64,000 nt of DNA from Tritrichomonas musculus (Eukaryota > Parabasalia > Tritrichomonadida > Tritrichomonadidae). Every line of letters starts with the position of its first letter. Position 1 is the first letter of the stretch. Below the pieces are notes generated by a model. The model worked only from the letters and a program-made list of their open reading frames with translations, was not told the DNA's origin and made no database searches. The position numbers and the translations under genes were made by a program. Of this stretch, positions 1-8,941 are shown piece after piece. The stretch spans positions 62,001 through 126,000 of the forward strand of contig JAPFFF010000053.1 of assembly GCA_039105265.1 (NCBI GenBank), given 5' to 3'.

Positions 1-3000
1 TGTGAATGCGGGAATGCAGGAGTTCAATACCAGCGATGAATTTGGAGGCCGACTTCATCTGAATCGGTGTCTCCAAGGAATGCGGGCGACGAATCTTATC
101 TGAACCTCTCCGTGCCGAACGAACGAACTTCCTAATCGACTTCCGTAGAATGAGAATGATTTTCGAAATCATCCCTTCGCAGAGAAGCATTCGGCTGCTC
201 TTTTCCAAAGAGTCAGAGAGGTTAATAGCTTCATTATACCAATTGAGAACATCCTTGACTTCACTGTTAAACACTTCTTCGAACTTTTTCCTGTGTTTCG
301 CTAAACGGTCACCCCACAGCTTCGGGAGGTGCACGAAATCATCATCTTCCTTCATGCACCTCGACTTCCAATTCTCAGCTTTGGACAGGCAACTCTCAAT
401 GTCCACGATCGAAGCTGGCGCTGGGTGAGCCGGATGTTCATCAATTGTGTGAGTATCTTCTTCGCTAGATGAAGAGACTGAATGCAAGTGCGCCTCAGGT
501 AGTCTCTCGTTGGCAGGTATGAACCCAGCCTGTCGTCTCCGTCTGCGTGAGTCTTCCCCGCGACGACGATCTTCCATCACTTGGAGATCCACCGATTCGT
601 CTGCCCGAGGTTGCACTGGCATCTGTCTCTCATCATCTTGAGTGACTCTGTTCTCACTCCTCACAATCTTGATTCTCTCCAGGTCAGTGTTGGCTTCACG
701 AATTTCATCGTCATCGGTTTCAGGCGAAAGCCAATTAACGGATATACTGATGTCGATTGCCTGAACCCGATGACCTTCAACATTGGCCTGGGGATGTGAT
801 CTGTTGGTATGCTGTTTGACTGTAGCTTTGTCTCTACCAACGAAGTCCTTGCATTTCATGCACAAGGAACCGTGCAGGTCATGGTAAACATCGCTAGCCA
901 CAAGTAATTTTCGATGTTTCTTAGCGTGCAGAATGCTCATCGCCCAGAAGACTCCAACTTCACGTTTAAGCGCTTCCATGTCCTGGTGCGATGAGCCCAT
1001 GTGGCTGCTCAATGAGTTCGCTCTGCTGACCAAGTAGTCGCAGTCGCTGCACGGACAAACGTGAATGGTACGATAGTGAAAAGCGTCAGGCGGAAGGTGA
1101 GGTGAATCGATCTTCCACCTCAGCTTCCTGCCGACAATGTACTCGAACGCCGCTTGCTCCAGAGGAATGTTATTCGTCGTGTGCGTCGATTTGAGGTGAA
1201 AAGACAAGGACGCACATGTGGGAAACGTTTTGTCGCAGCAAGGGCAGTAAAACTGCCCAACTCCTAACCATCTGTCTTTCTGATACATGAGGAGAATGAT
1301 AGGAGTGTCAACGTCGCTAACGTTTGCGAATGGTGAAGTGTCGATGTTTGCCACCTGCAAGATATCAATGAGAGACTTCATGTCTGTTTTGGTCTTCACA
1401 CCAGCCAATTCGCTCACGATCCAATCAATGGAAACATTGTCACCCACAGGTGAAGAAGGATTATCATCACTGCCACCGTGATTGTCATCATCGGAATGAT
1501 CAGAGTGTTCAGAGTGAGAATGAGCATCGGTGAACTCTTCAGCACCACTAACAACGCTGCTTGTACCAGAAGAGTTACTGGTAGTTTGAGTACCTAAGGA
1601 GTTGGTTCGAGATCCGAGGAAATTATTGTTTGAGAATGTGTTAAGCAACGAATGGTTCCCAGAGAGAGTAAATAGTGGAACCACTTTCTCATTGATCTCG
1701 AACACAAACTTAGGTACCTCAATCACTGATGTGAATAATTTCTCCTTCGTGACTACTTGATGATGATCGATGTGAGCAGTTGACGTGACAACCCGATCGT
1801 CGACGCCAACAGAATGATGCGTGATGTGAGCCGTTGACGTGACGGTTTGGTTGTCAACGTCAACGTTGTGGTGAGTGACGTGAGCTGTTGACTTGACAAT
1901 CTGATTGTCAACGTCAACAGCGTGATGAGCGACGTGAGCTGTTGACTTGACAATCTGATTGTCAACGTCAACAGCGTGATGAGCGACGTGAGCTGTTGAC
2001 TTGACAATCTGATTGTCAACGTCAACAGCGTGATGAGCGACGTAAGCTGTTGACTTGACAATCTGATTGTCAACGTCAACAGCGTGATGAGCGACGTGAG
2101 CTGTTGACTTGACAATCTGATTGTCAACGTCAACAGCGTGATGAGCGACGTGAGCTGTTGACTTGACAATCTGATTGTCAACGTCAACAGCGTGATGAGC
2201 GACGTGAGCTGTTGACTTGACAATCTGATTGTCAACGTCAACAGTGTGATGAGCGACGTGAGCTGTTGACTTGACAGTCTGATTGTCAACGTCAACAGCG
2301 TGATGAGCGACGTGGGCTGTTGACTTGACAATCTGATTGTCAACGTCAACAGAATGATTAGCAACGAGGGCTGTTGACTTGACAGTCTGATAGTCAACGT
2401 CAACAGAATGATGAGCGACGTGGGCTGTTGACTTGACAATCTGATTGTCAACGTCAACATTATGATGTACCACGTGTGCCGTTGACGCGACAATCTGATT
2501 GTCGACGTCAACGCTATGATGAGCAACATGAGCCATTGACGCGACAACCCGATTGTCGACGTCAACGCTGTGGTGAGCTACATGAGCAGTTGACTCGACA
2601 GTCTGGTTGTCGACGTCAACGCTATGATGAACAAGATTAACATTGTTATGAGAAACATTATAGTTAGAGATATTATTATTAATGAAACTATTATTAGTGA
2701 AACTATTACTATTATTAACATTGAACATATTGGTATTCATGACTGACATGTGATTTGAAAAGTCGGTGAAGTGATTATTGCAACCGATGTTGCACGAGAA
2801 TGAGACCGCCAGCGAGTTTAATACATTGTATACATGGGAAACAAAAGGCGAACGTGGGAAGGAGCAAAAATTGAATGGAACCGCCGGAACCGTGCTCGGA
2901 TGGACGAAGGTCTCAGGGAGGAGCACCTTCTGGCTGAGTTCTGCATCTGAAGCAGGTACTGCCGGGCGGTTTCGGTCGAGTATTGGTTGCCCATTCGAAA

Positions 3001-3724
3001 TGATCATTTGTCCTCGGGCAACCAATATACCTTCAACTGACTTATCCTTTGCAAGGTAACTCAGAGGGGAACGGGCAGCCAGTGAAGGATCGCTCGTAAT
3101 GACGAACCAAGAGGGGTTCTGACCACCCTCTGGATTCGTCGGATTATAGTGTACTCCTGACTGCAGGAGTACCTCTGTCGTCCTTTGTGTATTAGGAACT
3201 ATGAGATTTCTGGCGCAATTTGGTCGGCTCGTAGAATCACTTTGATGCGCATCTGATCTAAATTCTTCGGAATCTGAAAAGTCTGGGGAAACGTTGGAAT
3301 CGCTCTGTGAGGTACTCCGTATGTTGAAAGGAGCAGGTCCAACCGGCGGGTGCCGCTGCTCCGTAGAATACGTATTTCGATCTGTGAGTGAGTATTGCGC
3401 GGGAAGATTATGAGGAACATTTGGAACATATCGAGGCTGTGTATTTGATTGAGTTGTGTTCGGGGCAAACTGGTCCCCGTTTTGGTGCGTCTTTGAATTG
3501 ATCTCTCTTGAGTGGCGAGATATTGGAGAAGTAGCGAGTTTGTTGTAATTTATATTGAAAGGGCTATCTACTGTACTAATTTGAGGCGAAAAACTGCGAA
3601 ATTCGGGTGTTCCATTTCCATCATCATCTGAAAAATTTCCACCAAAATCATCAATTTTGGTATCAATCGAATCAGCGTCGAGTGCTAATTCGGAAAATCT
3701 AGGTTTGGTCGTGCAAAAAAGCAT
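1..3724 (-). CDS. N-terminal part of a long zinc-finger protein, probably a non-LTR retrotransposon ORF; runs off the left edge
   Basis: From the ATG at 3724 the minus strand reads without a stop to the window edge, about 1,241 codons. An in-frame TAG lies just upstream of this ATG, so the start is well supported. Residues 1-350 are Ser/Asn-rich and look disordered. About 16 copies of an 18-residue repeat (VAHHAVDVDNQIVKSTAH and variants) fill residues 360-653. Three C2H2 fingers follow: C827-x2-C with H-x4-H to 848, one at 890-913, and C955-x2-C to 977. Then comes an acidic linker and a basic segment near residues 1190-1215. N-terminal C2H2 fingers ahead of a reverse transcriptase are usual in R2/NeSL-type elements; any polymerase would lie outside the window. 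The G+C content is clearly higher than in neighbouring host genes. It could instead be a host zinc-finger protein, but its position behind a copied tRNA end favours a retrotransposon. Confidence 0.6.
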   Translation of the reverse strand, partial: MLFCTTKPRFSELALDADSIDTKIDDFGGNFSDDDGNGTPEFRSFSPQISTVDSPFNINYNKLATSPISRHSREINSKTHQNGDQFAPNTTQSNTQPRYVPNVPHNLPAQYSLTDRNTYSTEQRHPPVGPAPFNIRSTSQSDSNVSPDFSDSEEFRSDAHQSDSTSRPNCARNLIVPNTQRTTEVLLQSGVHYNPTNPEGGQNPSWFVITSDPSLAARSPLSYLAKDKSVEGILVARGQMIISNGQPILDRNRPAVPASDAELSQKVLLPETFVHPSTVPAVPFNFCSFPRSPFVSHVYNVLNSLAVSFSCNIGCNNHFTDFSNHMSVMNTNMFNVNNSNSFTNNSFINNNISNYNVSHNNVNLVHHSVDVDNQTVESTAHVAHHSVDVDNRVVASMAHVAHHSVDVDNQIVASTAHVVHHNVDVDNQIVKSTAHVAHHSVDVDYQTVKSTALVANHSVDVDNQIVKSTAHVAHHAVDVDNQTVKSTAHVAHHTVDVDNQIVKSTAHVAHHAVDVDNQIVKSTAHVAHHAVDVDNQIVKSTAHVAHHAVDVDNQIVKSTAYVAHHAVDVDNQIVKSTAHVAHHAVDVDNQIVKSTAHVAHHAVDVDNQIVKSTAHVTHHNVDVDNQTVTSTAHITHHSVGVDDRVVTSTAHIDHHQVVTKEKLFTSVIEVPKFVFEINEKVVPLFTLSGNHSLLNTFSNNNFLGSRTNSLGTQTTSNSSGTSSVVSGAEEFTDAHSHSEHSDHSDDDNHGGSDDNPSSPVGDNVSIDWIVSELAGVKTKTDMKSLIDILQVANIDTSPFANVSDVDTPIILLMYQKDRWLGVGQFYCPCCDKTFPTCASLSFHLKSTHTTNNIPLEQAAFEYIVGRKLRWKIDSPHLPPDAFHYRTIHVCPCSDCDYLVSRANSLSSHMGSSHQDMEALKREVGVFWAMSILHAKKHRKLLVASDVYHDLHGSLCMKCKDFVGRDKATVKQHTNRSHPQANVEGHRVQAIDISISVNWLSPETDDDEIREANTDLERIKIVRSENRVTQDDERQMPVQPRADESVDLQVMEDRRRGEDSRRRRRQAGFIPANERLPEAHLHSVSSSSEEDTHTIDEHPAHPAPASIVDIESCLSKAENWKSRCMKEDDDFVHLPKLWGDRLAKHRKKFEEVFNSEVKDVLNWYNEAINLSDSLEKSSRMLLCEGMISKIILILRKSIRKFVRSARRGSDKIRRPHSLETPIQMKSASKFIAGIELLHSRIH
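1753..2640 (-). repeat. 54-bp tandem repeat coding for 18-residue units
   Basis: About 16 head-to-tail copies of a 54-bp unit lie inside the long minus-strand reading frame. The central copies are nearly identical and the outer ones have diverged. The unit length is a multiple of three, so the frame is kept. On the DNA each unit holds a small perfect hairpin, TTGACAAT-ctg-ATTGTCAA, and several GTTGAC/GTCAAC motifs. Homogeneous centre copies suggest recent expansion. Confidence 0.9.
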
Positions 3725-3735
3725 ATATGAAAACT

Positions 3736-3759
3736 AAAAAAAAATCTCCTCCCGTGTGG
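3736..3759 (-). repeat. Copy of the tRNA-Asn 3' end (junction repeat 1)
   Basis: Nine A followed by TCTCCTCCCGTGTGG. Read on the minus strand this is the end of the T arm, the 3' acceptor strand and the terminator of the intact tRNA-Asn gene at 5906-5979. The zinc-finger reading frame starts 12 bases beyond it. It is best read as a target-site duplication of 24 bp. Confidence 0.8.
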
Positions 3760-4811
3760 TTTAAATGTTTATTAAATGCTTTAAGAGTTTTGCGATTAAG
3801 CAATTAATAAAAAAAGCTAGGCATAAGCTTTAAGAAAAAAAAGGAAAATAAAAGGAAAAAGGTAAAACTTGAAGTTAAAAGGTCCAAAAAGACTTCAAGT
3901 AATGAGTCAGACTTGGAATAAACGGTCGCCAAAAAAAGATCATTGAGCAACACAGATCATTCTGAGGACGGGTTGTGTTACAAACCAGCGATGGTTTCCG
4001 AGTCTGATGTAAAACAACGCGTCTAAAGAACAAAGAACTTGAAACAATGTAACAATGTAATTGAGGATATCAGATTGAGATCTGAAAATGAGGAACAATG
4101 AGTAACGGATAAAACAATTGAACAAGAACTTAAAAGTGAGAACGAACGGGCTCATTGAGCGCCCTTCAGTAGAGTCACGCGACATGTGTCAGGCAGCATC
4201 TTGCGGAGATCCTTTACCGTAGACGCTTGTTGACTGCTGTCTTTTGATTCTTTCATCAAGGCAGTGTGATCATTGAAATCACAAGCAGACTCACTGAAAG
4301 ATGACTCCATATATAAAAATGAATAAACTAAAAGAGTAAAAATAAGTAGCAATTTACTTCGATCTGTCCGTGAGAATCGTCTTCATACTGTATAACGCCT
4401 TGTATATTTGAGAATATTGAGAGAAATTGTAAAATGAGAATGGAGTCACGAAAAGTAGGAAACCGAGGGAACAGAAAGGCGCGATCGAAGGAAACTGGAA
4501 TAAACGAAGTGAGAAGGAAGAGTATAATAACATTAGAGTAAGTTTTGAGAGGTATATTTGAGATTGCATATAACTTATTGAGTATGAGATATAACGTTAA
4601 GAGCTGAGATTGATAATATGAAATAAGAAACAACAGTATAATATTGTGGTAAGTCCAGTGGTCGGACTTTGTGAGGTGACCCTACATATAATTGAAATCA
4701 GTTTGGAAAATTCGGACGAAACATCGATCTGAGGGCACCAAACGAATCAGCTCAGTGCACTGATTACGAATATCTAGTTATTGCCTGCGTAAACCTCGAA
4801 AATAAAAATGG
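3760..4811 (-). repeat. 1.05-kb repeat unit 1 of the tRNA-Asn-associated element
   Basis: This unit matches the unit at 4836-5895 almost base for base, with few substitutions and short indels. It is bounded on both sides by copies of the tRNA-Asn 3' end. Read on the minus strand it begins near CATTTTTATTTTCGAGG and ends in an A/T-rich tail (AATAAACATTTAA). Both units keep a small minus-strand reading frame that begins MESS and ends LLKGAQ (about 52 residues), with no family I recognise. The unit may be the 3' part of a truncated element or a short non-autonomous relative. Confidence 0.75.
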
Positions 4812-4835
4812 AAAAAAAAATCTCCTCCCGTGTGG
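4812..4835 (-). repeat. Copy of the tRNA-Asn 3' end (junction repeat 2)
   Basis: The same 24-bp string as at 3736-3759 (nine A, then TCTCCTCCCGTGTGG) separates the two 1.05-kb units. Its length and position match the other two copies. Confidence 0.8.
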
Positions 4836-5895
4836 ATTAAATGTTTATTAAATGCTTTAAGAGTTTTGCGATTAAGCAATTAATAAAAAAAGCTAGGCAT
4901 AAGCTTTAAGAAAAAAAGGGAAATAAAAGGAAAAAGGTAAAACTTGAAGTTAAAAGGTCCAAAAAGACTTCAAGTAATGAGTCAGACTTGGAATAAACGG
5001 TCGCAAAAAAATGATCATTGAGCAACACAGATCATTCTGAGGACGGGTTGTGTTACAACCAGCGATGGTTTCCGAGTCTGATGTAAAACAACGCGTCTAA
5101 AGAACAAAGAACTTGAAACAATGTAACAATGTAATTGAGGATATCAGATTGAGATCTGAAAATGAGGAACAATGAGTAACGATGAGTAACGGATAAAACA
5201 ATTGAACAAGAACTTAAATGAGAGAACAAACGGGCTCATTGAGCGCCCTTCAGTAGAGTCACGCGACATGTGTCAGGCAGCATCTTGCGGAGATCCTTTA
5301 CCGTAGACGCTTGTTGACTGCTGTCTTTTGATTCTTTCATCAAGGCAGTGTGATCATTGAAATCACAAGCAGACTCACTGTAAGATGACTCCATATATAA
5401 AATAGAATAAACAAAAAGAGTAAAAAATAAGTAGCAATTTACTTCGATCTGTCCGTGAGAATCGTCTTCATACTGTATAACGCCTTGTATATTTGAGAAT
5501 ATTGAGAGAAATTGTAAAATGAGAATGGAGTCACGAAAAGTGGGAAACCGAGGGAACAGAAAGGCGCGATCGAAGGAAACTGGAATAAACAAAGTGAGAA
5601 GGAAGAGTATAATATCATTAGAGTAAGTTTTGAGAGGTATATTTGAAATTGCATATAACTGATTGAGTATAAGATATAACGTTAAGAGCTGATATTGATA
5701 ATATGAGATAAGAAACAACAGTATAATATTGTGGTAAGTCCAGTGGTCGGACTTAGTGAGGTGACCCTACATATAATTGAAATCAGTTTGGAAAATTCGG
5801 ACGAAACATCGATCTGAGGGCACCATACGAATCAGCTCAGTGCACTGATTACGAATATCTAGTTATTGCCTGCGTAAACCTCGAAAATAAAAATG
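4836..5895 (-). repeat. 1.05-kb repeat unit 2 of the tRNA-Asn-associated element
   Basis: Second near-identical copy of the unit at 3760-4811, directly downstream of the tRNA-Asn gene in the tRNA's own direction. It shares both end points and the short MESS...LLKGAQ frame. Identical 5' ends argue against two independent random truncations. They fit either a defined short element or a tandem duplication of one insertion. Confidence 0.75.
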
Positions 5896-5905
5896 AAAAA
5901 AAAAT

Positions 5906-5979
5906 CTCCTCCCGTGTGGATCGAACACACGACTTCCAGATTAACAGTCTGACACTCTAACCAACTGAGTTAGGGAGGA
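5906..5979 (-). tRNA. tRNA-Asn (GTT)
   Basis: A complete cloverleaf can be drawn on the minus strand. The acceptor stem TCCTCCC pairs with GGGAGGA, and the discriminator base is G. The D arm is ACTC/GAGT. The anticodon stem is closed by TCAGA/TCTGG with loop CTGTTAA, giving anticodon GTT. The T arm is GTGTG-TTCGATC-CACAC. A run of nine T follows as an RNA polymerase III terminator. The gene is whole even though repeat units begin right behind it, because its 3' end has been copied at each junction. Confidence 0.95.
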
Positions 5980-6218
5980 AGCCTATAAACAAATTTCATA
6001 AAAATATAAACTATATTCATTTGCTCAACAATTTTTCATTTCATAAACTCTCTGTTTATAAGTTAAAATGATAAAAATATAAACTCTATTTGAAAGTAAA
6101 AATATAATATTTTTATAAAAATACTATTATTTATTTTTAAATTCCGAGATATTTACCTAAAACATTTCATTATTTCGTTAGAACTTTTTATGAAGGGAAA
6201 TTCAAATTATTTTTCTTA

Positions 6219-7142
6219 ATGGAAAAGATTCCACGTATAGGTCTTGGAACTTGGAAAGCAGCAACAAATGAAGTTGGTGAATCGATAAAATTTGCTGTTG
6301 AAAGTGCGGGATATAGGCATATTGATTGCGCTTTTGTATATCAAAATCAAAAGGAAGTTGGAACAGCTCTTCATGACTTATTTACACGTGGTGTTGTCAA
6401 ACGAGAAGAAATTTGGATTACATCAAAACTATGGTCTACAGATCATTCACCAGAACATGTTGAAGAGGCTTGCCGACAAACTCTTGCTGATCTTCAAATT
6501 GAATACCTCGATTTATATTTAATTCACTGGCCAATGAGTTTTCCACATGGTGGTGAACTATGGCCTTTTGAAGACGAGAATAAAACAAAATTGAAATTAG
6601 TAAATATTCCAATAATTGATACATGGAAAGCAATGGAAAAACTCGTAGAGAAAAATCTTGTCAAACGTATTGGTGTATCTAATTTTACTGTTGAATTATT
6701 AGAAAAACTTCTTTGCTCGGATATAAAGATTCGTCCCTACGCCAATCAAGTTGAACAACAATTATTTTTACAAGAAGAAGCTCTTCTTGAATTTTGCGAA
6801 AAACAAAACATTATTTTTGAAGGCTATCGAACATTAGGAGGTCCAGCAAGTTCAAGAAAACCAAATTATCCTGTTGTTTTAGAAAATGAGGTTTTAAATG
6901 AAGTTGCAAAAGAAACAGGAAGAACTCCAGCTCAAGTTGAGTTGAAGTTTCTTCTTTCGTTAGGAAAAGACTCTGTAGTATTGGCAAAAAGTTCTAATAA
7001 AGAAAGAATCAGTCAAAATATAGATCTCAATTTCGAACTCACAGAAGATCAAATTCAAAGATTAAAATCTCAAAATAGATGTCTCAGATTTACAGAAACT
7101 TACGATAGATGGGGTGTTGATGTTTTCACTGATCATTGGTGA
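6219..7142 (+). CDS. Aldo/keto reductase family oxidoreductase (copy 1)
   Basis: A 307-residue NAD(P)H-dependent carbonyl reductase of the aldo/keto reductase superfamily, a (beta/alpha)8-barrel and probably cytosolic. It opens with the family's IPRIGLGTW motif. The catalytic tetrad is visible as D36, Y41, K70 and H103 (HIDCAFVYQN, TSKLW, IHWP), followed by the GVSNF strand and a C-terminal cofactor segment with LAKSSNKERI. The length is normal for the family. A TTCAAATT motif lies about 15 bases before the ATG, similar to that of the paralogue at 14442. It converges with the decarboxylase-family gene, with 55 bases between the stops. The substrate cannot be told from sequence; small aldehydes or ketones are likely. 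Confidence 0.92.
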   Translation: MEKIPRIGLGTWKAATNEVGESIKFAVESAGYRHIDCAFVYQNQKEVGTALHDLFTRGVVKREEIWITSKLWSTDHSPEHVEEACRQTLADLQIEYLDLYLIHWPMSFPHGGELWPFEDENKTKLKLVNIPIIDTWKAMEKLVEKNLVKRIGVSNFTVELLEKLLCSDIKIRPYANQVEQQLFLQEEALLEFCEKQNIIFEGYRTLGGPASSRKPNYPVVLENEVLNEVAKETGRTPAQVELKFLLSLGKDSVVLAKSSNKERISQNIDLNFELTEDQIQRLKSQNRCLRFTETYDRWGVDVFTDHW

Positions 7143-7197
7143 ATAAAATATATTAATATTTTTTTTTGGCTTTCTTTGTTTATTAAAATATATAACT

Positions 7198-8049
7198 TTA
7201 TATTTCATGCAATTTTTCATTTTTTGTATTTTGACCATAAACATCGTTTATAATAGCGAGTGCATTTAATGTTCTAGGATATCCAATGTAAGGCACCATA
7301 TCAGTTAAAACTTCAATCAAGTAGTTTTGAGTTTTTCCTAAATTCTTATTTCCATTTGTATGAGATTTAAGTTGAGATTCACATCCACCAAGCGTAGCAA
7401 TAGACACCCAGGTTAATAATTCATGTTGCTCAAGAGTCAATCCTGTCCTTGTATAAAAGTCTCCAAAACAATAATCTGGGAGAAAACTGCCTCCTAATCT
7501 AATTTCTCCTTCTCCAGGCTTAACATTTCCCATATCTCCAAATATTGCTGTTTGAGCTTCTGTTCCTTTATCATAACGGGTTTCTTCTGTAACTGTTGAC
7601 TGACTTTCAGGCAATGGAATATTTTTTTCTTTGAAAACATCATTTACCATGCTAATAGCTTCTAAAACTTTTGCAACTCCAATGTATGGTGTACAATGGA
7701 AAATTGTTTCGGTAATTTCAATTGGCGTAAGACCAGAATTTAATGCAGAATAAACATGTGTTCTCAAAACAGTATTTGTTTGCAAAGTTGTTATTGTTGC
7801 GAGAGTAATCATTTCTCGATCTTTATCAGAAAGTTGTCCTTGCTGATAAAGTTCACCATACACAAGTTTGTTAACTAATTCATATATTTCCGCATCTTTG
7901 ATAGTTTGTGGAATACTTGCGCCTTTATATAATTCTTCAAATTTTCGTTCTGCCAAAATTTCTCTTTTAGACTTGGTCCCTTCTCCTTCACACAAACCAA
8001 ATATTGGAAAAACTGCATTAAACAAAAGAATTGATAAGATCAAAGACAT
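7198..8049 (-). CDS. Carboxymuconolactone decarboxylase/AhpD-family protein, two domains, with signal peptide
   Basis: A 283-residue protein with two tandem CMD-type helical domains, about residues 55-140 and 185-275. Each carries the ITLAT/VSIAT helix, a conserved His (RTH; KSH) and the PYIG...NAL/EAI...NDV signature. The first domain lacks the Cys pair of AhpD peroxidases and the second has a single Cys (LGGCESQ), so classic CxxC redox chemistry is unlikely. Residues 1-20 (MSLILSILLFNAVFPIFGLC) form a hydrophobic leader, implying export or entry to the secretory route. Relatives are mostly bacterial and often sit beside aldo/keto reductases, as here. Lateral transfer from bacteria is a reasonable inference, not shown here. 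Confidence 0.85.
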   Translation of the reverse strand: MSLILSILLFNAVFPIFGLCEGEGTKSKREILAERKFEELYKGASIPQTIKDAEIYELVNKLVYGELYQQGQLSDKDREMITLATITTLQTNTVLRTHVYSALNSGLTPIEITETIFHCTPYIGVAKVLEAISMVNDVFKEKNIPLPESQSTVTEETRYDKGTEAQTAIFGDMGNVKPGEGEIRLGGSFLPDYCFGDFYTRTGLTLEQHELLTWVSIATLGGCESQLKSHTNGNKNLGKTQNYLIEVLTDMVPYIGYPRTLNALAIINDVYGQNTKNEKLHEI

Positions 8050-8920
8050 TCCGTAGTGTCAAAAATAATTTAAAATTAATACGATATTTTATCACATAAA
8101 AAAAAATATCGTATATTTTCTGAGATCAAAAATTTTTTTTTCAATGCTTATACAAAATTTGTATTTTTTTTTATATAGGATGGATGAAACATGATGTTTA
8201 TTGAATCATCTATGAAACATGATGCTTATTAAATGTTGGTTCACAGGATATAATGCATTTATGCTATATTTAGTAGCAAAACTATGAATAATAAATTGAT
8301 GAAAAATGAATCGACAATTTTTTCTTGTTATATCACTTTTTAATCAAAATAATATTTATGTTCTTTCGTCATAAAAGGAAAAATTCGAATTTCTTGAAAA
8401 AATATAAATGTTGAAATCAAAATTAATAATAAACCTAGCAAAATCATTATATTTTTGATATTTAATAATAATTATTATGTAATTAGTAAGTAAAACTGGC
8501 TCTTCTCCTGATTTTATTGTAAATTTATTTTGGATTTTAAGAATAATTGATTTGATTTGCATTAACCTTTAAGAATATTTCTTAAATACTTTGTTATACA
8601 TAATAAAGTATAGTTACTCTTTATTTTTGCCACACAAATTCATAAAATATATTTTTATAGGATATTTCAATTTTATTTTATTTTAATATTCTTCAGATTT
8701 AATCACATTATATTGGATTTTAAAATTATACATACAGAATATCTTTTTTAAATGAAAGATTTAAGTAAATTTAAAATTTTAAGTTAGTTTAATTTAAATG
8801 AACGATATAAAATATTGAATTGAAGATAAAGTATTACATTGATTTTTTGAATGCCATGAATCAATAACATCACAAATATTTGAATGCATTGAAATAAAAA
8901 ATTTTACAATCACGCTTGAT
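8050..8920. other. Intergenic, A+T-rich, no gene seen
   Basis: About 870 bases between the decarboxylase-family gene and the next coding region. Only short chance frames occur. A short motif with ATGAAACATGATG-TTATT occurs twice near 8187-8235. No RNA gene or long inverted repeat was found. Confidence 0.6.
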
Positions 8921-8934
8921 ATCATTTTTTATTT

Positions 8935-8941
8935 TCATAAT
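8935..8941 (+). promoter_or_regulatory. Trichomonad-type initiator abutting the start codon
   Basis: TCATAAT directly precedes the ATG at 8942, with a further TCATTTTTT about 20 bases upstream. The trichomonad initiator has a TCA core at the transcription start and a very short leader, so this fits. The assignment is from pattern only. Confidence 0.5.

Noticed and set aside
1753-2565. 270-residue minus-strand frame of LTLTIRLSSQQ repeats
   Set aside because: It is a shadow of the 54-bp repeat in another frame. The frame that continues through 3.7 kb and carries zinc fingers is the real one.
1753-2640. CRISPR-like array
   Set aside because: Units are directly adjacent without unique spacers, lie inside an open reading frame, and the organism is eukaryotic.
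5236-5718. 160-residue minus-strand frame in repeat unit 2
   Set aside because: Only the last 52 codons are kept in both repeat units; the rest is hydrophobic chance sequence and is frame-shifted in unit 1.
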